In this document: one piece after another, positions 9,101 to 17,623 of the stretch | Layout: every line of letters begins with the position of its first letter | Position numbering within the stretch: position 1 is the stretch's first letter | DNA from: JBCCGL01 sp039029275 | Lineage (GTDB): Bacteria; Pseudomonadota; Gammaproteobacteria; JBCCGL01 | Direction of reading: 5' to 3' | Assembly (NCBI GenBank): GCA_039029275.1 | Contig: JBCCGL010000006.1 | Coordinates: forward strand, 186,001-250,000 | DNA: 64,000 nucleotides | Program-made: the position numbers and the translations under genes | Notes under the pieces: generated by a model | Databases searched by the model: none | Told to the model about the DNA's origin: nothing | The model's input: the letters and a program-made list of their open reading frames with translations, nothing else

Positions 9101-9871
9101 TTAGAAACGCAAGTGTTTTACCGACTCACCCGAATCAATTAATTCACCTAAGGCGTCGATGCCGATGCGAACGTGCAAGTCGACGAAGTCGTTCGTAACC
9201 TGCTTGTCGCTTTCAATTGTTTTAACACCCTCTGGCTCCATCGGCATATCGGAGACCAGTAACAAAGCCCCGTGCGGTATTTTATTCGCAAACCCGACGA
9301 TGAATATCGTCGCGGTTTCCATATCAATTCCCGACACGCGAATTTTCTTCAGATACTCCTTGAACTCAACGTCGTGCTCCCAGACCCGTCTGTTTGTGGT
9401 GTAAACCGCGCCCGTCCAATAATCACGATCGTACTTTTTTATGCTGTGCGACACCGCCATCTGCAAGCGGAACGATGGCAGGGCCGGAATCTCGACCGGC
9501 ATGTAGTCATTCCCGGTACCTTCACCTCTGATACCCGCAATCGGCAGGATAAAGTCGCCGACCGAAATTTTATTTTTAAGACCGCCGCATTTACCGAGAA
9601 ACAATACTGCTTTGGGCTGAATCGCGCTAAGCAAATCCATAATCGTCGCGGCGAGCGGGCTACCCATACCAAAATCGATAATCGTAATATTGTTGGCCGT
9701 CGCCGACTGCATGGGGGAGTCCGCGCCATTTATCGGAACGTCAAAGATATCGCTGAAAAGCTCGACGTAATTCCTGAAATTGGTCAGCAATATGTACTCG
9801 CCAAAATCCTCGATTGCCACACCCGTGTAGCGTGGCAACCAGTTCTCAACGATTTCGCTTTTGGTGTCCAT
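9101..9871 (-). CDS. amn: AMP nucleosidase, short form
   Basis: A 256-residue phosphorylase-superfamily protein. The glycine-rich DFGMGSPLAATIMD and FLGKCGGL segments and the catalytic-region SGIDMETATIF (M-E pair binding the ribose) fit AMP nucleosidase, which hydrolyses AMP to adenine and ribose 5-phosphate. It matches the short form of about 258 residues known best from Bacteroidetes rather than the roughly 480-residue E. coli Amn, which has an extra N-terminal domain. It lies between doeA and the TauD-like gene on the same strand with gaps of 40 and 29 bases, suggesting one operon. Why a purine nucleosidase sits there is unclear. Confidence 0.78.
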   Translation of the reverse strand: MDTKSEIVENWLPRYTGVAIEDFGEYILLTNFRNYVELFSDIFDVPINGADSPMQSATANNITIIDFGMGSPLAATIMDLLSAIQPKAVLFLGKCGGLKNKISVGDFILPIAGIRGEGTGNDYMPVEIPALPSFRLQMAVSHSIKKYDRDYWTGAVYTTNRRVWEHDVEFKEYLKKIRVSGIDMETATIFIVGFANKIPHGALLLVSDMPMEPEGVKTIESDKQVTNDFVDLHVRIGIDALGELIDSGESVKHLRF

Positions 9872-9911
9872 TTAGTTCGTCGTTTTACACTCGCTGGATT
9901 GAGTCCAAAAA

Positions 9912-11096
9912 TTACTTTTTAATCTGCAGCTTGCGCGGCACGTTAGACAAACACTCTACACCTGTTTCAGTGATTCGAATACTTTCGGTGATTTCGAGCC
10001 CCCAATCGTCGACCCAAAGCCCAGGCATAAAGTGAAAACACATGTTTGGTTCGAGTTCGGTTTTGTCACCTGCGCGAAAACTCATGGTTCTTTCGCCCCA
10101 GTCCGGTGGATAACTCAAGCCAATCGAATAGCCGGTTCGACTCTCTTTTTCGAATCCGTGTTTTCTCAGTGTTGCGAAAAACGCGCTGGCGATGTCTTCG
10201 CACAGATTCCCTGGTCTGGCCGCTTCAAGACCTGCCTCGACACCTTCGAGCACCGCTTTTTCTGCGTCCAGCATTTTAGGCGGCGGCGTACCAAGAAAAA
10301 TCGTTCGCGACAAAGGGCAGTGATAGTGACGATGCACGCCGCCGAGTTCAAAAAATGTGCCTTCGTTGGGCCGGATAGGTTTGTCGTCCCAGGTGAGGTG
10401 CGCCGCGCTGGCATCTTCACCCGAGGGCAGCAGCGGAATGATTCCAGGATAGTCGCCACCGTGACCGTCTGCGCCGACAATGCTGGTGTGATAAATTTCA
10501 GCGACGACTTCGTTTTTGCGTACACCGGGTTCAAAAATCTCGAGAACACGCGCGTGCATTTTTTCGACAATTCGCGCGGCGCGTTTCATATACAGAATTT
10601 CCGTTTCAGATTTAACCGCGCGCTGCCAGTTAACCAGCCCGGTCGCATCGATCAATTCTGCATTTGGCAACGCATCCTTTAACGATAAATACGCGCGCGC
10701 ACTGAAGTAGTAATTATCCATCTCAACGCCGATGCGCAAGTTGTCCCATCCACGTGCGGGCAGCACTTCTTCGGCCATCCACGTCATCGCGTGTAGAGGT
10801 GGGTTTTGCACGAGATAATCCGGATAGCCGATGATATTGTCGTGCGACATAAAGCAGGTGCGGGTCGCACCGACCGCGTCCATGCCGCGCCCGACATACA
10901 CAGGCTCGCCCTCCATCGATAGCAAAATGCATTCGTGCACATAGAATGACCAACCGTCGTAACCGGTCAGCCAGTGTCGATTGGATGGGTCGTAAACGAT
11001 TAATAACTCGACGCCTGCGGCCTCCATCGCCGCACGGGTTTTTGCAATTCGATCGTTGTATTCCTCACGGGAAAAATTGAGTTCTACGTCAGGCAT
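9912..11096 (-). CDS. doeA: Ectoine hydrolase (DoeA/EutD), M24 pseudo-peptidase fold
   Basis: A 394-residue protein with the creatinase/prolidase (pita-bread) fold; length matches DoeA (about 400). The early YDPSNRHWLTGYDGWSFYV segment is characteristic of ectoine hydrolases. Metallopeptidase ligands are replaced: the usual D-x-G and D-x-T-R positions read FFELGGV and HCPLSR. That is expected of DoeA and creatinase, which work without a metal pair. The enzyme opens the ectoine ring to N-acetyl-diaminobutyrate. The neighbouring eutB and eutC genes strongly support this over a generic Xaa-Pro peptidase. It follows the methyltransferase gene by 26 bases in the same operon. Confidence 0.85.
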   Translation of the reverse strand: MPDVELNFSREEYNDRIAKTRAAMEAAGVELLIVYDPSNRHWLTGYDGWSFYVHECILLSMEGEPVYVGRGMDAVGATRTCFMSHDNIIGYPDYLVQNPPLHAMTWMAEEVLPARGWDNLRIGVEMDNYYFSARAYLSLKDALPNAELIDATGLVNWQRAVKSETEILYMKRAARIVEKMHARVLEIFEPGVRKNEVVAEIYHTSIVGADGHGGDYPGIIPLLPSGEDASAAHLTWDDKPIRPNEGTFFELGGVHRHYHCPLSRTIFLGTPPPKMLDAEKAVLEGVEAGLEAARPGNLCEDIASAFFATLRKHGFEKESRTGYSIGLSYPPDWGERTMSFRAGDKTELEPNMCFHFMPGLWVDDWGLEITESIRITETGVECLSNVPRKLQIKK

Positions 11097-11122
11097 TTTT
11101 TTCTCTCATTTTTTGTTGTTTG

Positions 11123-11611
11123 TCACAGCGGCAACTCACCTTGCCGTGCACCTTCAAGGTTCAGTAAAAATTGTTTGCGCGGCAATCCACCGCCGAAGCC
11201 GGTTAGGCTTCCATCGCTTCCAATCACGCGATGACACGGCTGTACGATTGCAATTGGGTTGCGACCGTTGGCTGCACCCACTGCGCGCACCGATTTCGGG
11301 TTACCGATGACATTCGCAATTTCGCCGTAGCTGCGCGTCTCGCCGTAAGGAATTTCGCACAAGGCGCGCCAGACGCTGCGTTGAAATTCAGTGCCCTGTG
11401 GGTTCAGCTTTAAGTCAAACGATTCGCGTTGGCCGTCAAAGTACTCGTGTAATTGCTCGTTCACATCGGCAAAAAAGTCAGCGCATTCGTCCCAGTCACC
11501 GATCGTATACCGGTCGTACGAATCATAGAATTCGAGAAACTGTAAACCGTTGTCGTCCCCGATGAAAATCAGATCACCGACCGGACTTTCGCTCACCGCG
11601 TAGCGCATCAT
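11123..11611 (-). CDS. ogt: Methylated-DNA-[protein]-cysteine S-methyltransferase
   Basis: About 162 residues, with the active-site motif PCHRVIGS (acceptor Cys) near the C-terminus and the DNA-binding helix segment GETRSYGEIAN before it. It removes alkyl groups from O6-alkylguanine by suicidal transfer to its cysteine. The frame extends upstream, but the ATG pair at 11611/11608 lies just past the eutC stop (11613) and follows GGAG, so translation is coupled to eutC. Its place inside the ectoine-degradation operon is unusual; it has no known step in that pathway. Confidence 0.9.
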   Translation of the reverse strand: MMRYAVSESPVGDLIFIGDDNGLQFLEFYDSYDRYTIGDWDECADFFADVNEQLHEYFDGQRESFDLKLNPQGTEFQRSVWRALCEIPYGETRSYGEIANVIGNPKSVRAVGAANGRNPIAIVQPCHRVIGSDGSLTGFGGGLPRKQFLLNLEGARQGELPL

Positions 11612-11612
11612 C

Positions 11613-12605
11613 TCAGGACTCCACAACCAAACCCATGCCCGCGGCCTCCGCGCGCAAACGCGCAAGCGTCGCGATGGCGGTGTCCTGTGCACCCGTTCCA
11701 GTTAAATCGCATAGCGTGATTTGCGCGTCGCTGGCGCGCCCCGAATGCTGCCCTGCGATCACCTGCCCGAGCTCTGCCGCAACGTCGTTTTCGGTAAACG
11801 CTCCGGCATCGATCGCATGGTGCAGCTCGCCCAACACACGCACCTGACTGATGCGGTCGCAAAAATAAAGGTCGGCTTTTTGCAACACCTCGGGATGCAA
11901 TTCGTTTTTGTGCTCAGCGTCCGAACCCATCGCAGTCACGTGCTGACCCGCCGTTAGATGTTCCGCCAAGACCAAAGGCGATGTGCTCGGTGTTGTCGTG
12001 ACTACAATATCGTTGTCGCTGATCGCATCGGCGACGCTGGATGCAACGTTGACTTCAATACCAAGTTCACCAGAGGTGCGATCAGCAAAAATGCGAGCCT
12101 TTTCTGCATCGCGCGCCCACACCTTTGCGCTTTGGATATTGCGCACCAGCGTCAACGCTTTTAGCTGCAGTGATGCCTGTGCCCCAGCGCCGATGATCGC
12201 CGCCTTTGTTGCATCTTCGCGCGCGAGATGTTTGGCGGCGACAGCACCGGCGGCTGCAGTGCGCACATCCGTCAAATAACCGTTATCGAGAAGAACGGCT
12301 TCAAGCTGACCGGTTTTGGCACTGAACAAGTTCATCATTCCACTCGTGCTCGGCAAGCCGATTTTAGGATTGTCAAAAAAGCCGGGGCTGATTTTGATCG
12401 CAAACGAATCAAGCCCCGGCAGGTAGGCCGTCTTTACGTCGACCTCACCATTATTCTCGTGAATGTCCAGGCGTAAAATCGGCGGCATGATGACGGCTTC
12501 TATCGCCAGCGTTTGAAAGCACTTTTCGATGCATTCGACCGTGTCCAAATCGAGCGAAATACAGTCGCGCAGATTGGTTTCGTTAAGGACTTTGATACTG
12601 GGCAT
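11613..12605 (-). CDS. eutC: Ectoine utilization protein EutC, ornithine-cyclodeaminase/mu-crystallin family
   Basis: A 330-residue NAD(P)-dependent fold. It has the lysine-containing substrate segment VKTAYLPG and the dinucleotide-binding motif IIGAGAQASLQ around residue 140, then NDIVVTTTPS, as in ornithine cyclodeaminases. Its placement directly after a threonine-dehydratase-like gene and near an ectoine hydrolase identifies it as EutC, assigned to ectoine/hydroxyectoine catabolism. Its start overlaps the eutB stop as TGATG (12603-12607), a translational coupling. Exact chemistry remains less certain than family membership. Confidence 0.82.
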   Translation of the reverse strand: MPSIKVLNETNLRDCISLDLDTVECIEKCFQTLAIEAVIMPPILRLDIHENNGEVDVKTAYLPGLDSFAIKISPGFFDNPKIGLPSTSGMMNLFSAKTGQLEAVLLDNGYLTDVRTAAAGAVAAKHLAREDATKAAIIGAGAQASLQLKALTLVRNIQSAKVWARDAEKARIFADRTSGELGIEVNVASSVADAISDNDIVVTTTPSTSPLVLAEHLTAGQHVTAMGSDAEHKNELHPEVLQKADLYFCDRISQVRVLGELHHAIDAGAFTENDVAAELGQVIAGQHSGRASDAQITLCDLTGTGAQDTAIATLARLRAEAAGMGLVVES

Positions 12606-13588
12606 CAGGATACCTCGGGGACTTCGCCATCGATAATTCGCCGGTGCATCTCCATCGCAATATTCCCTCCGCTGACCAGCACAACCGTGTCGCCGGTGTC
12701 TTGTAATTTACCCGCGAGCACGGCGGCAATACCGACCGAACCGCTGCCCTCGATGATCTGCTTCTCGTTCCAATAGGCGTGATGGATCGCCGCGGCAATT
12801 TCGGATTCGCTGACCAGAACGATTTCATCCATTAAATCGCGCACCATTGCAAATGTGTGTTGATTGTTGATGCCGATTCCCCCACCAAGTGAATCCGCCA
12901 GCGTCGGCAGCTCTTCAATCGCGACAGGTTTGCCGGCAGCCAGACTTGAGTGCATGCCCGGCCCGCGCTCCATACAAACCCCGATGACACGAATCGATGG
13001 GTTGAGCGACTTGATCGCGCAGGCGACGCCAGACATCAAACCACCGCCCGAGACCTGCACGACCACAGTGTCGATGTCGGGCGCGTCTTCGATAATTTCC
13101 AGACCTAATGTACCCTGCCCTGCGATCACCTGAGGATCGTCAAAGGGCGACAACTCGACCATGCCATCTTCGCGCACGAGCCGGTCGACTTCGACCTGCG
13201 CATCGTCCTGACTGCGCCCGATAATACGCACTTCGGCACCGCAGGCTCGAATACCGTCGACTTTGTTTTGCGGCACAAGCTCGGACATGCACACAATCGC
13301 GCGAACACCCGCGCGTTGCGCGGCAAAGGCAAGTCCGCGTCCGTGATTGCCGGTTGAAACCCCGACAACGCCGCAGGCTTTTTGCTCGTCGCTCAAACAC
13401 GCGACCGCATTACTGGCGCCACGAATTTTGAAGCTACCGGTGAGTTGATGATGTTCAAGCTTGAGGCGCACACGACTGCCAAATGCGTCAGTCAACGAGG
13501 GCGACTCCACCAACGGCGTGCGCCGAATCTTGTCCGCAATACGTTGACGCGCAGCGTAAATGTGCGCACAGTTAACGGCGTGTTTCAT
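12605..13588 (-). CDS. eutB: Hydroxyectoine utilization dehydratase EutB, PLP-dependent threonine-dehydratase family
   Basis: A 327-residue fold-type II PLP enzyme. The Schiff-base lysine lies in TGSFKIRGASNA, the phosphate-binding asparagine loop is VSTGNHGRGLA, and the glycine loop is QVSGGGLMSG. It lacks the C-terminal ACT regulatory domain of biosynthetic IlvA. It resembles serine/threonine dehydratases, but the adjacent eutC and the doeA two genes downstream point to EutB, proposed to dehydrate the hydroxyectoine-derived intermediate. It is first in the minus-strand operon, divergent from an RND-type gene. Confidence 0.82.
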   Translation of the reverse strand: MKHAVNCAHIYAARQRIADKIRRTPLVESPSLTDAFGSRVRLKLEHHQLTGSFKIRGASNAVACLSDEQKACGVVGVSTGNHGRGLAFAAQRAGVRAIVCMSELVPQNKVDGIRACGAEVRIIGRSQDDAQVEVDRLVREDGMVELSPFDDPQVIAGQGTLGLEIIEDAPDIDTVVVQVSGGGLMSGVACAIKSLNPSIRVIGVCMERGPGMHSSLAAGKPVAIEELPTLADSLGGGIGINNQHTFAMVRDLMDEIVLVSESEIAAAIHHAYWNEKQIIEGSGSVGIAAVLAGKLQDTGDTVVLVSGGNIAMEMHRRIIDGEVPEVS

Positions 13589-13609
13589 CGCTTATTCCGC
13601 AAAAATAAA

Positions 13610-15646
13610 TTGAACGTCGGCGCTCGCGATGCGCCCACCGGCCAACGTTACTCTTTCGCTGCAAGAAAATCGACAGCCCTGAAGATTTTCCTGATCGTTT
13701 TCGTAATCACAGTGAATATTGCCGGCATTCGGTATCTATTGTCGTCGTTCAAAGCGGGCGAGGTTTCCACCATCGCGATGCTTCTTCCGAAACACGAATG
13801 GGCTGAAATCGAGCGCCTTCAAAGGTCATTCAGCCAATCAGACGAATTCGTTGTTGCGCATATTGAGGGGTTACGCGACAAGACACGCAAGCTAACATCC
13901 GCTGAGCTGATTTCAAAGCTTGAAGCAATCTCCGAAGTGACAGCAGCCGCTTTCACCGGCGATTTGGTCTTAATTCAGTTTACCGCACAGCGGTTGGACC
14001 TGGACCGCTCGCGCGCAGTGAACGATGCAATTCGCGCTGCGTTTGAAAAGATGGGACTCGCGCCAGATTTAATCGGCAGTACCTTCCTGCGTGTTGCGGC
14101 GTGGGACAGCAGCCAACGCGACCTGCAGCGTACTTTTCTTCCACTGTTGATCGTGATCACAGTGTTGCCACTGCTGATGTTCCGTCATTGGAGCGCAGCG
14201 CTGCTGCCTTTGCTGCTCAGCTCGACAACCTCGGTGCTCACGCTTGGCGCGATGCGATTCTTCGACGGCAGTTTGAGCGCGATAGCCGTATTTGTGGTGC
14301 CGTTTATTTTTGCGGTCGCCACGCTTGATGCGGTGCACCTGTTGCGGGCAGTACACAGGGCGCAGTCGTCACGACTAAGACGACACCTGATTGTGCGTGC
14401 GTTGCGCGCGCCCTGTGTCGCGACGTCGGCCACCACTATTGCCGGGCTTCTCTCATTGACGCTTTGGTCGGATGTGCCACTATTGCAGCAGTTTGCGCTG
14501 TGGTGTTCTCTCGCGACGATAATCGCTTTCGCTCTGACGTTTACACTCGGCACGGCACTGTTGTCGCTGACTCCCGCCAGCGACGATGCCCGCGTTCATA
14601 CAATCGTCCGCTTTGCACCCGGGTTGGTATCCTGGTCGCTTGTTCAATCCCGCAAAATTATTGCTTGCTGGTTCTGTATCGCCCTTGCGTCATTTTTTGC
14701 AGTAATGCAAATAAACGTCTCACCTTATTTTCCAAACCTTTTTTCATCGACAACGCCCACGCAAATTGAATTAAACGCGTTTATCGATGCAACGCAGACG
14801 GTGCCGGCACCGATTGATACTTATATTCAATCCGACACACCGGATAAGTCGGGAGCATTGCTTCAGTCGTTGATCGATACGACTCGCTATGTCGGTAATT
14901 TCGACGAATCACGCTATGTGTTGCCACGTGATTTCTCGTTTGAAGATGCTTCCACACAAACGCTGAGTCATGACGACGTCGACAGGCTAGCATCGAAATG
15001 GATTGATTTTGACAAGGGTGTTGCGCGCGTTCAGCTTTTTTTACAACCCACCAGCCAGGCGCGAAAAAACCAACTCTTCGATTGGCTGCGGCATTTTGAT
15101 GAAACTTTTTTGGACGGCCATTCCATCGCACTTTCAGGCGCGGGTTACTTTTACAACGCAATCGAGTCACGCGCTGTTTCAAGCCTTGCGCAAACGGTTA
15201 TCTCAACGCTGATGCTCATACTGATTCTGTTTTACTGGAGACTGCAAAACCTTGGCGCCGCGCTCGTCGCTTGCAGTGGCGTCGCGATCCCATTGGTTGC
15301 GATCGCGTTATTGCTGTGGTTTGGTCGCGGTCAGTGGTCACTTCTGTTGCTACCTGTGCCGGCAATCGTTATCGGACTGGCAATCGACGACGCGATTCAT
15401 TTGCTGTGGCGCGCAAAAAACCGGATCGAAATGATCGACAGTGTGTTGGCAAAATCCGCACAGAGAACCGGGCCGGCGCTGCTGGGCACGACGGCTATTT
15501 TAAGTATTTCGTTCGCGACTGTATTGGGTTCGGATGTCAGGGCGAATCACGACATTGCGTGGCTGCTGTGTGCCTCCATGCCGATTGCACTGCTGTGCAA
15601 TCTCACCCTGCTACCCGCGCTGTTTACATTTTTTGCACGCAGATAA
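13610..15646 (+). CDS. RND/MMPL superfamily membrane protein (putative exporter)
   Basis: About 678 residues with two matching halves. Each half has a leading membrane helix, a periplasmic domain of 130-160 residues, then a cluster of five or six helices; the second half includes IVIGLAIDDAIHLLWR, the conserved RND acidic motif region. It resembles half-size RND/MMPL lipid or hydrophobic-compound exporters more than drug-efflux AcrB. The start is uncertain: the frame is open far upstream, antisense to eutB. TTG 13610 and GTG 13580 are the best candidates and neither has a good ribosome-binding site. Its end overlaps the convergent lipoprotein gene by 23 bases. Substrate unknown. Confidence 0.75.
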   Translation: MNVGARDAPTGQRYSFAARKSTALKIFLIVFVITVNIAGIRYLLSSFKAGEVSTIAMLLPKHEWAEIERLQRSFSQSDEFVVAHIEGLRDKTRKLTSAELISKLEAISEVTAAAFTGDLVLIQFTAQRLDLDRSRAVNDAIRAAFEKMGLAPDLIGSTFLRVAAWDSSQRDLQRTFLPLLIVITVLPLLMFRHWSAALLPLLLSSTTSVLTLGAMRFFDGSLSAIAVFVVPFIFAVATLDAVHLLRAVHRAQSSRLRRHLIVRALRAPCVATSATTIAGLLSLTLWSDVPLLQQFALWCSLATIIAFALTFTLGTALLSLTPASDDARVHTIVRFAPGLVSWSLVQSRKIIACWFCIALASFFAVMQINVSPYFPNLFSSTTPTQIELNAFIDATQTVPAPIDTYIQSDTPDKSGALLQSLIDTTRYVGNFDESRYVLPRDFSFEDASTQTLSHDDVDRLASKWIDFDKGVARVQLFLQPTSQARKNQLFDWLRHFDETFLDGHSIALSGAGYFYNAIESRAVSSLAQTVISTLMLILILFYWRLQNLGAALVACSGVAIPLVAIALLLWFGRGQWSLLLLPVPAIVIGLAIDDAIHLLWRAKNRIEMIDSVLAKSAQRTGPALLGTTAILSISFATVLGSDVRANHDIAWLLCASMPIALLCNLTLLPALFTFFARR

Positions 15647-16508
15647 GCTCGGCCGTCCCGCTGAAAATCTCCGTACCACCGGCAGAGTCGTTGACCGTTA
15701 GTGTTGCCGACGGTGCGTCGGTTGTGGACGCCGTTAGTGCATCTACCACTGCGGTGTAGACATCGGCATGCGCTGTAATAACGTCGTCGACTTCATATTC
15801 AAATGTGTTCAAAATGTCGGTGGGGACGTTTATACCCTCGTCGTCAAATCGAGCACCCGCTTTGCTGCCGCTTGCCGTGTAACGAACGCGACCGTGCCAC
15901 GTTATCCCCGTATCGGTCACTTTGAATTCCGAGCGATAGGTTCCTGCTTGCGGAAAACCTTCATCCACTGCGAAAGTCGCGTAATTCGCGGCACAAATTC
16001 CGGCATTGAATAATCCAACGGTGAACAGGTTTTCCAACGTGATTGGATTGCCCGATGTGCCTACCTCAACGGTATGGTCAGCCGGGTTCCAGTTATCTTC
16101 AAATCCGCATTTTTCCGCATAAATATCGGGTACCATGCCGCTGGCGAAAGGTTTATCCATATGCCGAATCACACCCACTTTCATCGCGGTCTTTAACGCT
16201 TCCAGTTCCGTGGCATCGCTCAGGATTGTCTGATCCGGGCACGGTGCTACGCCCGGCATATCGTCGGTCTCGAGCGTTAGGGAACCGCTGCCGCCCGAGG
16301 ACGATCCACTGCTCGACGAACTCGTACTGCTGGAAGACGAAGTACTCGAACTGCTGGTGGATGACGAACTGGAACTGCTGGAAGACGACGATCCGCCGGA
16401 GCTCGTACTGCTGTTTTCGGAATCCGACGAACTTCCGCCACAAGCGATCAATACGGAGCAGGCGAGCACGGTAAATGCACTACCTGCGTGTTTGGTTTTT
16501 AATTTCAT
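15624..16508 (-). CDS. Poly-serine-linker lipoprotein of unknown function
   Basis: A 294-residue predicted lipoprotein. The signal peptide MKLKTKHAGSAFTVLACSV ends in a lipobox LIAC with the modified cysteine at about residue 23. A low-complexity linker of roughly 50 residues, nearly all Ser with some Thr and Gly, follows. The C-terminal domain of about 210 residues has four conserved-looking cysteines and no family I recognise. Serine linkers of this kind are common in surface proteins of marine polysaccharide-degrading gammaproteobacteria, where they separate an anchored domain from the envelope. The start at 16508 has a strong GGAGG ribosome-binding site, which decides it against upstream in-frame starts. 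Confidence 0.8.
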   Translation of the reverse strand: MKLKTKHAGSAFTVLACSVLIACGGSSSDSENSSTSSGGSSSSSSSSSSSTSSSSTSSSSSTSSSSSGSSSGGSGSLTLETDDMPGVAPCPDQTILSDATELEALKTAMKVGVIRHMDKPFASGMVPDIYAEKCGFEDNWNPADHTVEVGTSGNPITLENLFTVGLFNAGICAANYATFAVDEGFPQAGTYRSEFKVTDTGITWHGRVRYTASGSKAGARFDDEGINVPTDILNTFEYEVDDVITAHADVYTAVVDALTASTTDAPSATLTVNDSAGGTEIFSGTAELICVQKM

Positions 16509-16666
16509 TTTGCCTGCCTCCGAATTACCGATTTTGTCATTTGCAGGACCAGATTGCCGCTGTACGGCCCTGTATTCAACCGTCTTGCGGATGAACGGCC
16601 GATAAATATCTTGCATTGCCTGTTCGACTGTTACAATGCGCGCCGTCGTTCGACTTGACCTGAACT

Positions 16667-17545
16667 ATGGACAATCAAAATCCATCCGATATTGCTGCGG
16701 TTTTAAACGAAGCGCTACCGTACATCCAACGTTTTGCCGGCAAAACCGTCGTGATCAAATACGGCGGCAATGCGATGACAGACCCGCACCTGCAGCGCTG
16801 CTTCGCGCGCAATATCGTTCTGATGAAGCACATTGGCATCGATCCGGTCATCGTTCACGGCGGTGGTCCACAAATTGGCAATTTGTTGAGCGCGCTGGGT
16901 ATAGAGAGCAACTTTATCAACGGCATGCGCGTCACCGACGACAAAACCATGGAAGTGGTCGAAATGGTGCTGGGCGCGCAGGTTAACAAAACAATTGTCT
17001 CGATGATCAATCAGGCTGGCGGCCACGCTGTAGGACTCACCGGCAAAGACGCTGGCCTGATTCGCGCGCGCCCACTGGAAATGACCGACGCCGTCACCAC
17101 CAACCGGATAGATCTCGGTCTGGTTGGCGAGGTGGAGTCGATCGACCCAACCATTCTTAAAACACTCGACGACGGCGGGTTTATTCCCGTGATCGCGCCG
17201 ATAGGCGTAGGCGAAAACGGCAGCAGCTACAACATCAATGCCGATCTGGTCGCGAGCAAAGTGGCGCTGGTGCTGAAAGCCGAAAAACTTCTGTTGCTGA
17301 CCAACACCACAGGGATTTTGGACAGGGACGGCACCTTGCTGACCGGTCTCTCACCTGCGCAGGTTAACAGTTTGATCGAGGACGGCACGATTGCGGGTGG
17401 CATGCTGCCGAAGGTGCACTGCGCGCTGGATGCTGTGGCCTCAGGCGTCAACAGCGTGCAGATAATCGACGGTCGGGTTGAGAACGCGATCCTGTTGGAA
17501 TTGTTCACCCAAAGCGGTGTTGGCACGCAAATCTTGCCTCACTGA
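16667..17545 (+). CDS. argB: Acetylglutamate kinase
   Basis: A 292-residue amino-acid kinase. It shows IKYGGNAM at the N-terminus (phosphate-binding lysine), HGGGPQI and the VTGKDAG-like region LTGKDAGL, and the late NINADLVASK nucleotide-site motif. It phosphorylates N-acetyl-L-glutamate, the second step of arginine synthesis. Length is normal. In many gammaproteobacteria argB lies between dut/algC and pyrE; here pyrE is still close, 0.8 kb downstream on the opposite strand, but dut is 38 kb away. Confidence 0.96.
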   Translation: MDNQNPSDIAAVLNEALPYIQRFAGKTVVIKYGGNAMTDPHLQRCFARNIVLMKHIGIDPVIVHGGGPQIGNLLSALGIESNFINGMRVTDDKTMEVVEMVLGAQVNKTIVSMINQAGGHAVGLTGKDAGLIRARPLEMTDAVTTNRIDLGLVGEVESIDPTILKTLDDGGFIPVIAPIGVGENGSSYNINADLVASKVALVLKAEKLLLLTNTTGILDRDGTLLTGLSPAQVNSLIEDGTIAGGMLPKVHCALDAVASGVNSVQIIDGRVENAILLELFTQSGVGTQILPH

Positions 17546-17623
17546 AGCAAGAGCAAATTGGAGCCGTAATAACAGTTAAAGAGCACGTCGGCGGGATGGG
17601 AAGCCAACGCCAAACCGGCTTTG

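Noticed and set aside
16268..16420. Apparent tandem DNA repeat
   Set aside because: It is the coding sequence of the serine-rich linker of a lipoprotein, so the repetition reflects amino-acid composition rather than a repeat element or CRISPR.
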